Assembly: GCA_038533155.1 (NCBI GenBank)
Contig: JBCAZH010000004.1
Location: forward strand, 46,838-110,837
DNA length: 64,000 bases
Origin: CALBPI01 sp038533155
Lineage (GTDB): Bacteria > Pseudomonadota > Gammaproteobacteria > Steroidobacterales > Woeseiaceae
Direction of reading: 5' to 3'
Part shown: in pieces, positions 24,787 through 33,339 of the stretch
Position numbering within the stretch: the first letter of the stretch is position 1
Layout of the letters: every line of letters starts with the position of its first letter
Notes under the pieces: model-generated
Told to the model about the DNA's origin: nothing
Databases searched by the model: none
The model's input: the letters and a program-made list of their open reading frames with translations, nothing else
Position numbers and translations under genes: made by a program

Positions 24787-26235
24787 ATGACACAATCGAT
24801 TAACACCAATGTGGCGTCGCTCAACGCCCAGCGAAACCTTGGTCGTTCGCAGGGTCTGTTGAACACGGCACTCGAGCGATTGTCTACCGGTCTCCGCATC
24901 AACTCCGCAAAAGACGATGCTGCCGGTCTGGCGATTTCTGAACGATTCACCACGCAGATTCGTGGTCTGAACCAAGCGGTGCGAAACGCCTCGGATGGCA
25001 TCTCGCTCGCACAGACCGCTGAAAGTGCGCTGGGTGAATTGACCAACAACTTGCAGCGTATTCGTGAGCTGGCAGTTCAGTCTGCTAACGCCACGAACTC
25101 GGTCTCTGACCGTGAAGCGTTGAACGACGAAGTGCAGCAGCGTTTGGCGGAAGTTGAGCGAATCGCTTCGCAAACCTCTTTCAACGGCTTGAAAGTGCTT
25201 GATGGTACGTTCGGCAACGCAGGCTTCCAAGTCGGCGCCAACGTCGGCGAGCAAATCAACGTTTCGTTGACGACGGGCGTACGAACCTCGCAGATTGGTC
25301 AGATCGCAACCGCAACGGGCACAGCCGTGGACGACACGGCAATCGCCGCCGGTGACGTGTTCATCGCTGTTGGCGGTGGTACCGCCGTTGAAATCGGTCC
25401 GTCTGCGTCGGACAGCGCCGGTGACAAGGCCACCGCAATCAACAACTCGAGCGTCACTGGATTGACAGCAACGGCTGAGACAACCGCGGTCAGCGCGTTC
25501 ACGACACTGGCTGAAGGTGTCGCGGATGACGGTGATGAGACCTTCACGTTGAGCATCAACAGCACTGCAATCTTTACTGCTGAAGCGGTAAGCGGTGGTG
25601 CGACGATTACTGCTCAAGACCTCGTGGATCGAGTTAACTTGTTCGCGAACGAGACAGGCGTCACGGCATCGACAGACGGTACGGACGTGACGTTCACCGC
25701 AGTCGATGGCCGCAACATCGATATCTTGCAGACGGTTGCTGGTACGGGCACGGCGGGTGGTTTGACCACCGCGGCGGTTGCCGGAACGACTGCAGGCGCT
25801 GCGGATAACGTGGTCAACCGAGGTACAGTTTCGTTGACCGCGACGGACAACATTGTTGTCTCGGGTGCTAACGAAGCTCGGATCGGTTTCACCGATAACC
25901 AGAGCATCGCTCGCGACACCACCGGTTTGGATTCGTTGACGGTAACGACCGTCGACACCTCCGAGGAAGCCATTCAGCGCGTTGATGCGGCTCTGACCAC
26001 GATCAACGGTCTGCGCTCTGAGTTCGGTGCTATTCAAAACCGTTTCGAATCAACGATTGCAAACCTGCAAACCGTGAGCGAGAACCTGTCCGCTTCGCGC
26101 GGCCGGATTCTCGACGCTGACTTTGCGGCGGAAACTGCACAGCTGACAAAAGCGCAGATTCTGCAGCAGGCCGGCGTATCGGTTCTGACGCAGGCGAATG
26201 CACAGCCTCAGCTTGCTCTGAGCCTACTGCAGTAA
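24787..26235 (+). CDS. fliC: Flagellin (filament subunit)
   Basis: Subunit of the filament, exported and folded under the FliD cap. The 482-residue protein has conserved D0/D1 ends: N-terminal INTNVASLNAQRNL and RLSTGLRINSAKDDAAGLAI, C-terminal AQILQQAGVSVLTQANAQPQ. Between them (about 180-380) lies a variable surface region with an Asn/Gly/Thr-rich flagellin-IN-like module. AGGAG stands 11 bases before the ATG. It is the only flagellin gene in the window. It is driven by sigma-28 and followed by an intrinsic terminator before flaG. Confidence 0.97.
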   Translation: MTQSINTNVASLNAQRNLGRSQGLLNTALERLSTGLRINSAKDDAAGLAISERFTTQIRGLNQAVRNASDGISLAQTAESALGELTNNLQRIRELAVQSANATNSVSDREALNDEVQQRLAEVERIASQTSFNGLKVLDGTFGNAGFQVGANVGEQINVSLTTGVRTSQIGQIATATGTAVDDTAIAAGDVFIAVGGGTAVEIGPSASDSAGDKATAINNSSVTGLTATAETTAVSAFTTLAEGVADDGDETFTLSINSTAIFTAEAVSGGATITAQDLVDRVNLFANETGVTASTDGTDVTFTAVDGRNIDILQTVAGTGTAGGLTTAAVAGTTAGAADNVVNRGTVSLTATDNIVVSGANEARIGFTDNQSIARDTTGLDSLTVTTVDTSEEAIQRVDAALTTINGLRSEFGAIQNRFESTIANLQTVSENLSASRGRILDADFAAETAQLTKAQILQQAGVSVLTQANAQPQLALSLLQ

Positions 26236-26255
26236 GCAATCGCTGATGTCCTGGA

Positions 26256-26282
26256 GGAGCGGCACGGAAGCCGCTCCTTTCT
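26256..26282 (+). terminator. Intrinsic terminator after fliC
   Basis: GGAGCGGC, a six-base loop ACGGAA, GCCGCTCC, then TTTCT. Eight perfect, mostly G-C pairs with a short T-rich tail. It lies 20 bases after the flagellin stop and 13 before the flaG start, so read-through would set the flagellin to FlaG ratio. Confidence 0.8.
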
Positions 26283-26294
26283 AAGGAGATCATC

Positions 26295-26690
26295 ATGCAA
26301 AAGATTGAAGGAATTCCGAAGGCAGCGGTTGCGCTCCCACAGAATGCAACACAAGCCAACCAAACTAAGGAGGCGCCGAGCGCCTCTTCCGATGTCGTGC
26401 GTGCGGATGGACCCGCAGAAGCTGCACCAGCAACGCTCCCGGAACCTACTGCAACCGAATCGGTAAGCAGTGAGGCATTGGAGCAAGCGCTCGAGCAAAT
26501 ACGAGAGCAAGCGCAGCGAGTGGCACCACAACTCAAGTTTGAAAATGACAGCGAAAGCGATGTCGTGGTGATCAAGGTAATCGATCGCGCGACAGGCGAG
26601 GTAATTCGCCAGCTCCCGCCGGAGGCCGTTGTCGATGCACAAGCGCAAGGGATCGAAGGTCTACCTTCGCTCATTGCGGATTTCGCGTAA
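26295..26690 (+). CDS. flaG: FlaG family protein
   Basis: Small protein found after flagellin genes in polar flagellates, where it affects filament length. The 131-residue protein has a low-complexity Ala/Pro/Glu N-terminal half and the conserved FlaG C-terminal part (LKFENDSESDVVVIKVIDRA then TGEVIRQLPPE, about 85-118). AAGGAG stands before the ATG. It lies between the fliC terminator and fliD, the normal fliC-flaG-fliD-fliS order. Confidence 0.9.
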   Translation: MQKIEGIPKAAVALPQNATQANQTKEAPSASSDVVRADGPAEAAPATLPEPTATESVSSEALEQALEQIREQAQRVAPQLKFENDSESDVVVIKVIDRATGEVIRQLPPEAVVDAQAQGIEGLPSLIADFA

Positions 26691-26714
26691 GAGAACGTAG
26701 GGGGAATCGTCTGA

Positions 26715-28106
26715 ATGGTCGGTATCGTGTCATCAGGAATCGGTTCTGGACTAGATATCCAGGGCTTGGTTCAACAGCTGGTTGCGGCCGAAGGTCAAGC
26801 GACATCGCAGCGTTTGTTGGTGCGCGAAGCGGGCTTTCAAAGTGAGCTTTCTGCACTGGGTACGCTGAAGTCTGCGTTGGATGAGTTCAAGCTCGCCGCC
26901 GAGCGCTTAGGCGATGGCGAAATCACTGCGACCAAGACAGCGCGATCCGCAGACGACGAGTTGGTCGGTGTACTCGCAAACACCGATGCGGCGTCGGGCG
27001 TCTACGAAGTTGAAATCCTCAACCAAGCGACCAGTGCTCGATTGACCTCGGGCGTCTTCGCGGGAGTAGACACTGCGGTCGGAACCGGCACGCTGACGTT
27101 GACGGCAGGTGGCGAGTCTTTCTCGGTCACGATTGACGAGGAGGCCAATTCACTCGCAGCGATTCGTGATGCCATCAACAACGCCAGTGACAACACCGGC
27201 ATCGAGGCGTCGATCATCAATGCCGATAGCGGCGCTGTGATAGTGTTTTCGGGCGCCGATACGGGTGATGAGGCGACGATCGCAATCAGTCAGGCTGGCG
27301 GCGACGGTGGGCTAGCATCGCTAACGTTCGACCCTAATGCCGGTTCGAATCCACTCACATTGTCACAAGCGGCGGGTGATGCGCGTGCGCGCGTCAACGG
27401 CCTAGATGTTACGAGTGCGACCAACACATTCGACAGCGTGATCGATGGTGTGACCTTTACTGCACTTTCGGACACGGCCGGCGAAACCGTTCGACTCACG
27501 GTGTCGAACGATACGGACGCCGTCAAAGGTGCGTTGGCAACGTTCACGATCGCCTATAACTCGTTCGTCGATGCGGTGAATCAGCTGTCGTCATTCGACC
27601 CTGATACCAACGAAGCAGGTCCATTGCAGGGCGACTCAACACTGCGGTCTGCCGTTGACCTCTTACGACGCGAGTTGTCGAACAACACAGAAAGTGCTGC
27701 CAGCGCGTTCGACACATTGAACGAAATCGGTATCACACTCGACGAGAACGGCAAATTGCAAACCGACGACACGCAGCTCGATACGATTCTGCAAGACAAT
27801 TTCCGCTCAGTGCAGGTGCTGTTCGGGGCGGATGATGGTTACGTATCCCGACTGGTCAGCGTCGTCGATTCGTTTACGGGTACCGACGGCGTACTCGACA
27901 CTCGGACCGATGGCATTCAGAACAGTATCGACGGACTTGCGGTACAAAACGAGGCACTGAATCAACGCCTCGTGTCACTAGAAGCGCGTCTACTTCGTCA
28001 GTTCAACGGTCTCGACAGCCTGTTGGCTCAGTTGAACAACACCTCAAACTTCTTGTCCGCGCAGTTGGCTAACATACCGACGCCGGGCGACAACAACGGA
28101 TCTTGA
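26715..28106 (+). CDS. fliD: FliD, filament cap protein (HAP2)
   Basis: Pentameric cap under which flagellin polymerises. The 463-residue protein has the N-terminal SSGIGSGLDIQGLVQQLVAA, a central domain with flagellin-IN-like NADSGAVIVFSGADTGDEA, and a C-terminal coiled coil ending LLRQFNGLDSLLAQLNNTS. The size is normal. It is preceded by AGGGGGAA and followed by its relatives' chaperone genes fliS and fliT-like. Confidence 0.95.
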   Translation: MVGIVSSGIGSGLDIQGLVQQLVAAEGQATSQRLLVREAGFQSELSALGTLKSALDEFKLAAERLGDGEITATKTARSADDELVGVLANTDAASGVYEVEILNQATSARLTSGVFAGVDTAVGTGTLTLTAGGESFSVTIDEEANSLAAIRDAINNASDNTGIEASIINADSGAVIVFSGADTGDEATIAISQAGGDGGLASLTFDPNAGSNPLTLSQAAGDARARVNGLDVTSATNTFDSVIDGVTFTALSDTAGETVRLTVSNDTDAVKGALATFTIAYNSFVDAVNQLSSFDPDTNEAGPLQGDSTLRSAVDLLRRELSNNTESAASAFDTLNEIGITLDENGKLQTDDTQLDTILQDNFRSVQVLFGADDGYVSRLVSVVDSFTGTDGVLDTRTDGIQNSIDGLAVQNEALNQRLVSLEARLLRQFNGLDSLLAQLNNTSNFLSAQLANIPTPGDNNGS

Positions 28107-28118
28107 TCGGAGAATTTC

Positions 28119-28517
28119 ATGTACGCGACCACTCAGCAGGCGAGCCGTGCGTATTCTTCGTCAGCCGCCGAACATGTGACCGACACGGCCGATGGATACA
28201 CCCTGATCCGTAGTTTGCTCTCCAAGTTGGTAGCACGCCTTGGCTTGGCGAAACACAGCATGCAAGCAGGAGATGTGGCGACCAAGGGCGAACAGATCGG
28301 CAAGGCGATCGAAACGGTAAACCTATTACAAGTGGCAATTGATGAGAGTCATGACGCATCGCTTGCCGGCAACTTGATGTCTCTCTACGACTACATGTCG
28401 CGCCAGTTGCTGAAAGCGAATCTGCAAAACGATGTCGGTGTGCTGGACGAAGTCATCGATCTTGTCCGCGAGATTAAGTCCGCTTGGGATTCGATCGGCG
28501 AGAATCCGAATGGATGA
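28119..28517 (+). CDS. fliS: FliS, flagellin export chaperone
   Basis: Cytosolic helical-bundle chaperone that binds the C-terminus of flagellin. The 132-residue protein has the family pattern: a short N-terminal helix (SRAYSSSAAEHV), then KGEQIGKAIETVNLLQVAI and SLYDYMSRQLLKANLQNDVG. It lies 12 bases after fliD. Its stop region overlaps the next gene's start by eight bases. Confidence 0.94.
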   Translation: MYATTQQASRAYSSSAAEHVTDTADGYTLIRSLLSKLVARLGLAKHSMQAGDVATKGEQIGKAIETVNLLQVAIDESHDASLAGNLMSLYDYMSRQLLKANLQNDVGVLDEVIDLVREIKSAWDSIGENPNG

Positions 28518-28773
28518 GCTCGCCATCCTCGATGATGGGATCCTGCGTGCGATTGACGCGGGGCAATGGGACGATGCGCTCGCACTTGCCAGCGATCGCG
28601 ACACACTGATCCGCAAATTGGCCCATCGCGATAAGGGTGCAACGCTCGATCAACTGATGGCACAAGACGCAACTCTGGTTGCTACGGTGGTACGCGCTCG
28701 CGACCAACAACGGGACAACCTGTCTACCTTCCGTAAAGCGTTAACCGCTGCCCAAGCTTACGCCTCGTCATAA
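28510..28773 (+). CDS. FliT-like small flagellar chaperone
   Basis: An 87-residue helical protein directly after fliS, overlapping it by eight bases. The ATG gives MDELAILDDGIL; a longer in-frame reading would lie inside fliS. In this position polar flagellates carry a FliT-type protein that binds FliD. Sequence conservation in this family is low, so the assignment is from length, helical heptads (IRKLAHRDKGATLDQLMAQ) and context. Confidence 0.7.
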   Translation: MDELAILDDGILRAIDAGQWDDALALASDRDTLIRKLAHRDKGATLDQLMAQDATLVATVVRARDQQRDNLSTFRKALTAAQAYASS

Positions 28774-28785
28774 CTTTGACGTTTC

Positions 28786-28803
28786 ATGTGATCCGTTTCA
28801 CAT
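28786..28803. promoter_or_regulatory. CRP/Vfr-like site 1 upstream of fleQ
   Basis: TGTGA-TCCGTT-TCACA, flanked by A and T, is a perfect match to the CRP/Vfr core TGTGA-N6-TCACA. It lies 161 bases upstream of the fleQ start, just after the fliT-like gene. In Pseudomonas aeruginosa Vfr acts on the fleQ promoter, which makes this site plausible. Confidence 0.75.
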
Positions 28804-28857
28804 AACGCCAATCTGTCGACATAACGTCTTCGACAAGTTCAAATTTTCCTAACGAAT

Positions 28858-28873
28858 TGTGAACCGGCTCACG
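28858..28873. promoter_or_regulatory. CRP/Vfr-like site 2 upstream of fleQ
   Basis: TGTGA-ACCGGC-TCACG has one mismatch to the CRP core. Its centre is 71 bases, close to seven helical turns, from the first site. If TATGCT at 28894-28899 is the fleQ -10 element, this site is centred about 41 bases upstream of the start, the class II activation position. Confidence 0.6.
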
Positions 28874-28893
28874 GTTCTGTCCGTCGTGCTGTC

Positions 28894-28899
28894 TATGCT
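28894..28899 (+). promoter_or_regulatory. Putative -10 element of fleQ
   Basis: TATGCT resembles the sigma-70 -10 box; no good -35 box is present at the right distance, as is common for promoters activated from a site near -41. It would give a leader of about 58 bases. Weak evidence alone, supported by its spacing to the CRP-like site. Confidence 0.35.
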
Positions 28900-28963
28900 T
28901 AAAGCGTCGCAAGGTAGCGACATGTCTTTCGACTGTAGAACGACAAAGCAAAGGGATAGGCTA

Positions 28964-30310
28964 ATGAACTTAGAACACACTACTCAAGGTGTGGACCCCG
29001 TTTGGGTCTTTCATTCCGATACGGCGCTGGTCACAGATCTGTGCCACAGGATTCGGTTTCTCGACTATCCGGCCATCGAATTCAACGACCCCAAAGCGTT
29101 GGGTAAACAAGATCCCGCACTGACGGCGATCATCACTGATCCCGATTCACATGCTGCGCTGCGTGCAGGGGCTTCCCGTCATCTGCGCACTCTCCTAGAT
29201 TCCACGCCAACTTTGTTGCTCGCCGAGTCTCCGGAGCAACGTCAGGCGTTAGCCAGCCGAACCGATGGTCCGATTTGGCCGGTTGAGATGCCGTTGAAGC
29301 GCGCCCGGTTGGCGCACCTTCTGTCACAAGCTGCTCAGTATCGTGGTTGCCAGCGTCGTCAACGCTTGACAGGTTCATCGGCATCCATAGCTAAGGTTCG
29401 GCGGTTGATCGAACAAGTCGCCAGTTTCGATACCAATGTGTTGGTGACCGGCGAGTCCGGCACCGGCAAAGAGCTGGTCGCTCGCACCATCCATGACCTC
29501 TCCTCGAGAGCGGCGCAGCCGTTCGTACCGATCAATTGTGGTGCGATCCCCGGTGATTTACTTGAGTCTGAGTTGTTCGGACACAAGAAGGGCGCGTTTA
29601 CCGGCGCCGTTAACGACCGCCAAGGTCGATTCGAATTGGCCGAGGGTGGCACCTTGTTCTTGGACGAAATCGGCGACATGGCGATGCCGATGCAAGTCAA
29701 ACTGCTCCGTGTGCTACAGGAGCGAACCTTCCAACCGGTCGGTTCAAGCGAGACCCGTGTGGCCGATGTTCGCATTGTCGCCGCAACCCACCGTGATCTG
29801 AAACGAGCGGTTGAGCGCGGCGAGTTCCGCGAGGATTTGTACTACCGACTCAACGTATTTCCTATCGAGATGCCGGCACTTCGCAAGCGCCTCGAAGACA
29901 TTCCCGGCCTGCTGCGCGAGCTTGTGCTTGGGTATGAACATCGCGGCAGCAAAAAGCTCCGACTCCAGCCCTGTGCACTGAATGCGCTGGCTGGCTACGC
30001 GTGGCCCGGTAACGTGAGAGAGCTCGGCAACCTCGTCGAACGGCTTGCGATCCTGCATCCAACGGGTGTGGTGCGCGTCGACGATTTGCCGGAGAAGTAC
30101 CGCGTCAATGCTTCACACGCTTCCCCTATGCCGCAAACAAACCTGACCCATCTGCCCGAAAGCGGTCTCATTCTCAAAGAGCATTTGCAAAAGATCGAAC
30201 GTTCGCTGATCGATTCCGCGTTGGAGCGCAGCAATGGCGTCGTCGCGCGAGCCGCCCGAATGTTGAACATGCGACGCACCACGCTGGTGGAAAAACTTCG
30301 TGTCGCCTGA
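28964..30310 (+). CDS. fleQ: FleQ-type sigma-54 activator, flagellar master regulator
   Basis: Activates sigma-54 promoters of early flagellar genes. Order in 448 residues: a receiver-like domain without a recognisable acidic pocket (about 10-120), the AAA+ domain (135-370; Walker A GESGTGKE at 163-170, sigma-54 loop GAFTGA at 210-215) and a Fis-type helix-turn-helix (GVVARAARMLNMRRTTLVEK) at the end. It is shorter than the 490-residue Pseudomonas FleQ. The LFRS motif that contacts c-di-GMP in Pseudomonas FleQ aligns with RRQR (131-134). The ATG giving MNLEHTTQG follows AGGGATAGG; a GTG 105 bases earlier is in frame but overlaps the CRP-like site. It lies directly upstream of fleSR, as in Pseudomonas. 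Confidence 0.92.
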   Translation: MNLEHTTQGVDPVWVFHSDTALVTDLCHRIRFLDYPAIEFNDPKALGKQDPALTAIITDPDSHAALRAGASRHLRTLLDSTPTLLLAESPEQRQALASRTDGPIWPVEMPLKRARLAHLLSQAAQYRGCQRRQRLTGSSASIAKVRRLIEQVASFDTNVLVTGESGTGKELVARTIHDLSSRAAQPFVPINCGAIPGDLLESELFGHKKGAFTGAVNDRQGRFELAEGGTLFLDEIGDMAMPMQVKLLRVLQERTFQPVGSSETRVADVRIVAATHRDLKRAVERGEFREDLYYRLNVFPIEMPALRKRLEDIPGLLRELVLGYEHRGSKKLRLQPCALNALAGYAWPGNVRELGNLVERLAILHPTGVVRVDDLPEKYRVNASHASPMPQTNLTHLPESGLILKEHLQKIERSLIDSALERSNGVVARAARMLNMRRTTLVEKLRVA

Positions 30311-30379
30311 TTGCCGGTTTTTTGACACCGATTTGCGCAAGAATCTATAACCGAATGAAAATAAAGAGAAAAAGAATTC

Positions 30380-30395
30380 TGGCATACCACTTGCT
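30380..30395 (+). promoter_or_regulatory. Sigma-54 promoter of fleS-fleR-fliE operon
   Basis: TGGCAT-ACCAC-TTGCT has the exact GG-N10-GC spacing and one mismatch in the -24 box. It lies 44 bases upstream of the fleS start. The element closely resembles the one before fliL, consistent with FleQ control of both. Confidence 0.82.
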
Positions 30396-30438
30396 TTAAT
30401 TCTCTCAACCGGAATCGCGAAGAAAAGGACTTCGATCG

Positions 30439-31602
30439 GTGAACAAGGATGAACAACAACAGACGCTGGCCCGCGCATTCGCCGAGTTCAATGCGCACTC
30501 GCTGGCACTGCATAAGTCCTACGAGGGACTGCAACGCAAACTGGGCGAAATGGCTGAGGCACTGCGCGCCAGCCGCGCCGCAGAGCAGCGAGGTCAACGC
30601 GAGAACGTCTTGCTCACCGAGCGTCTCTCCGGACTGCTCGAGGGCTTGCCAGCCGCAGTCGTCGAAGTCTCGAGCGATGACCGAGTCATCGCCGCCAACG
30701 CGATGGCTCACGCATTGTTCGGGGAGCGCCTAAACTCGGAAGCGTGGAGCGATGTCGTTCACGGTTGCGAAATCGACCTCAATGGCGATGCGCTGTTTCG
30801 GACACATAACCGAAGCTACTCGGTTGCTCAGAGTCGGAATCGGCACGACGGAAAGATTTTTGTCTTCAGCGACGTTACCGATTTCGAGGCCGTTCGCGAA
30901 CAAGAGCACCGACAGTCGCGACTTGCGATGTTGGGCGAGATGGCGGCGCGCGTTGCCCATCAGATTCGAACCCCGCTGGCGACGGTAATGCTGTACGCGA
31001 CCAACGCATCATCGGGTGTTAACTCGCGTGAGCGGATCGTCGCGCGACTGCGTGAACTGGAAAGCATGGTCGACGATATGCTGTTGTTTGCTCGCGGGAC
31101 GCCGCCGGCCGATGAAGGTCTCAACTCTCTCGAACTCCTAGAATGTGTCGCCGAAGATGCGCGGGTGCTACTGCCGCCGCATGTCGAGTTGACGCTAAAG
31201 GCCGGCACCGGCGGTTTTGCCCTAAGGGGCAACCGCCGGGCGCTGCTCGGCGCGCTGCACAACCTTGTAGCCAACGCGGCTCAACACTGTGACGCATCCG
31301 AGGGTCGAATCGAGCTCAGCGATTCTCTCGACGACAACGGCAAACTCTGCTTGCGAGTTCGGGACAACGGTTGCGGTATCGATGCGAAGCTGCGTCAACA
31401 GATTTTCGAACCTTTCTTCACAACAAGACCAGATGGAACTGGTCTTGGTCTTGCCGTCGTTCGATCGGTGGCACAAGCCCACCATGGAACGGTGGTCTGC
31501 GAGTCAGACCGTGTCGGCTCAGTCTTTTCACTAGTGTTTCCGCCGGACTTGTCCGCATCAAGTCCTGAGCACTTCAGTTACCTGGGTTACGCACATGCCT
31601 GA
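30439..31602 (+). CDS. fleS: FleS, flagellar two-component sensor kinase
   Basis: Cytosolic histidine kinase that phosphorylates FleR. The 387-residue protein has an N-terminal coiled coil (about 20-60), a PAS domain (65-150), HisKA with His174 in ARVAHQIRTPL, and HATPase with G1 DNGCGID and G2 DGTGLGLAV. There is no membrane segment, as in Pseudomonas FleS. The start is GTG with AAAAGGA about ten bases before it. The fleR ATG lies eight bases inside its end. Confidence 0.93.
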   Translation: MNKDEQQQTLARAFAEFNAHSLALHKSYEGLQRKLGEMAEALRASRAAEQRGQRENVLLTERLSGLLEGLPAAVVEVSSDDRVIAANAMAHALFGERLNSEAWSDVVHGCEIDLNGDALFRTHNRSYSVAQSRNRHDGKIFVFSDVTDFEAVREQEHRQSRLAMLGEMAARVAHQIRTPLATVMLYATNASSGVNSRERIVARLRELESMVDDMLLFARGTPPADEGLNSLELLECVAEDARVLLPPHVELTLKAGTGGFALRGNRRALLGALHNLVANAAQHCDASEGRIELSDSLDDNGKLCLRVRDNGCGIDAKLRQQIFEPFFTTRPDGTGLGLAVVRSVAQAHHGTVVCESDRVGSVFSLVFPPDLSASSPEHFSYLGYAHA

Positions 31603-33004
31603 TATCAAGATATTGGTTGTGGAGGATGATCCGGACCTCGGCGTCGCACTGTGTGAGGCGCTGCAAGGAGCCGGCTACCAAACGAGACTCGCTACGGATG
31701 GTGAGTCTGCGCTGAACTGTCTCGACGACGAGGCCGTGCAGCTGGTGTTGAGTGACGTTCAGATGCAACCCATGGACGGGTTGCAGTTGCTCGCACATCT
31801 TCGTGAGTCGTATCCGGAGCTTTCGACCATTTTGATGACCGCCTACGGGTCAGTGGAGAAAGCGGTGGCGGCGATGGAACTTGGTGCAAGCACCTACCTC
31901 GTGAAGCCTTTCGATGCGCCGACGCTACTGTCGACTGTCAAACGTTGGCTCCCCGAAACCGAACCGGATTTTGATCCGTCGGAAGGAGACGAGGCGGTCG
32001 TTGTTGGTGACCGACTCACCCGAGATTTACTGGGTATTGCATCGCGAGTGGCAGGTTCGGACGCTACCGTTTTGCTGTCCGGTGAGAGCGGCACAGGAAA
32101 AGAGGTCTTTGCACGCTTCATACATAACAACTCGCTACGAAACGATGCACCGTTCGTTGCAATCAACTGTGCGGCGATACCCGAGAACATGTTGGAGGCC
32201 GTGCTGTTCGGTCACGAGAAAGGGGCATTCACTGGCGCTACCGGCTCACACGCAGGAAAATTTGAACAAGCGAATGGCGGTACGCTGCTGCTTGACGAAA
32301 TCAGCGAGATGCCGTTGGCGTTGCAGGCCAAGTTATTGCGGGTATTGCAGGAACGCGAAGTCGAGCGCTTGGGTAGCAAGAAATCCGTAGCATTGGACGT
32401 TCGAGTCCTTGCGACAACGAACCGAAACCTCGCCGTCGAAGTGCGTGAACAGAGATTTCGCGAAGACTTGTTCTATCGCCTAAACGTCTTTCCGCTGCAT
32501 ATCCCACCGCTACGAGATCGTCGAGGCGACGTACTCCCACTGACAACACACCTGCTGCAGCGCTACTGCAAAGGACGGCGCGCTGTACCGGTACTGACAG
32601 AGAAAGCCAAGCGGGCCTTGCTTCAGCATGCGTGGCCAGGGAACGTCCGCGAGCTCGACAACTTAGTGCAAAGAACGCTGGTCCTTTTGAGCGGCGATCG
32701 AATCGCTGAAGCGGACATCGCGTTCCAGGCGCCGACCGCCGAGGCTTCAGAGGACGACGAGGTGATGGCCACACGATCGAGTGGCAACGGACTACAGGAT
32801 GATCTCAGGAAAGCGGAGTTCCAGCTGATCTCGAACGCGCTGGTGGAAGGCGCGGGCAATCGCGAAGTGGCCGCACGAAACCTCGGCATTTCGGCCCGTA
32901 CGCTGCGCCACAAGATTGCGCGCCTGCGTGATGCGGGCATGGTGATTCCTCGGGTCACGCCGCACCGGTCGAGCAAAGCGGGCAGCAGGGAGGCTCGACA
33001 ATGA
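31595..33004 (+). CDS. fleR: FleR, sigma-54-dependent flagellar response regulator
   Basis: Activates the sigma-54 promoters of hook and basal-body genes after phosphorylation by FleS. The 469-residue protein has a complete receiver (phospho-Asp54 in LSDVQMQPMDG, Lys in VKPFDAP), the AAA+ domain (Walker A GESGTGKE, GAFTGAT) and a Fis-type DNA-binding end (NREVAARNLGISARTLRHKI). It overlaps fleS by eight bases and fliE by four, so the whole fleSR-fliEFGHIJ run is one transcript. Confidence 0.95.
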   Translation: MPDIKILVVEDDPDLGVALCEALQGAGYQTRLATDGESALNCLDDEAVQLVLSDVQMQPMDGLQLLAHLRESYPELSTILMTAYGSVEKAVAAMELGASTYLVKPFDAPTLLSTVKRWLPETEPDFDPSEGDEAVVVGDRLTRDLLGIASRVAGSDATVLLSGESGTGKEVFARFIHNNSLRNDAPFVAINCAAIPENMLEAVLFGHEKGAFTGATGSHAGKFEQANGGTLLLDEISEMPLALQAKLLRVLQEREVERLGSKKSVALDVRVLATTNRNLAVEVREQRFREDLFYRLNVFPLHIPPLRDRRGDVLPLTTHLLQRYCKGRRAVPVLTEKAKRALLQHAWPGNVRELDNLVQRTLVLLSGDRIAEADIAFQAPTAEASEDDEVMATRSSGNGLQDDLRKAEFQLISNALVEGAGNREVAARNLGISARTLRHKIARLRDAGMVIPRVTPHRSSKAGSREARQ

Positions 33005-33315
33005 ACACGATCAGCCCTGATCAGCTGCTCGCGCAAATACGTGAGATGCAATCGCAGCTCGAACCGAAGGCGGTCGAGCAGCCTGAGAACGCACCGGACT
33101 TTGGGAAGTTACTCACCCAGTCGGTGAGCGCTGTCGCCGAGTTGCAGGCGGACGCCGGTGCTGCAGCCAGTGCCTATGAGCGCGGAGATGAAGGCGCCGA
33201 TCTCACTCAGGTCATGATTTCAATGCAAAAGGCTAGTCTGTCGTTTCAGGCGATGACCGAAGTTCGTAACAAACTGGTTTCGGCATATCAGGAAATTATG
33301 AACATGCCGGTGTAA
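33001..33315 (+). CDS. fliE: FliE, MS ring-rod junction protein
   Basis: Joins the MS ring to the rod. The 104-residue protein has the family C-terminal half (MISMQKASLSFQAMTEVRNK and VSAYQEIMNMPV). The start overlaps the fleR stop by four bases (ATGA). It is followed by fliF after 24 bases, the normal order. Confidence 0.95.
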   Translation: MNTISPDQLLAQIREMQSQLEPKAVEQPENAPDFGKLLTQSVSAVAELQADAGAAASAYERGDEGADLTQVMISMQKASLSFQAMTEVRNKLVSAYQEIMNMPV

Positions 33316-33339
33316 CGGCGTCAGGGAGGACGTTCGCCG

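Noticed and set aside
24781..26037. A 418-codon open frame antisense to fliC
   Set aside because: It mirrors the flagellin frame, is rich in Arg/Cys/Ser without domain features, and has no ribosome site. High-GC codon use leaves such shadows open.
26030..26674. Open frame antisense to the fliC end and flaG
   Set aside because: It crosses a terminator and two well-supported genes, and the product is low complexity.
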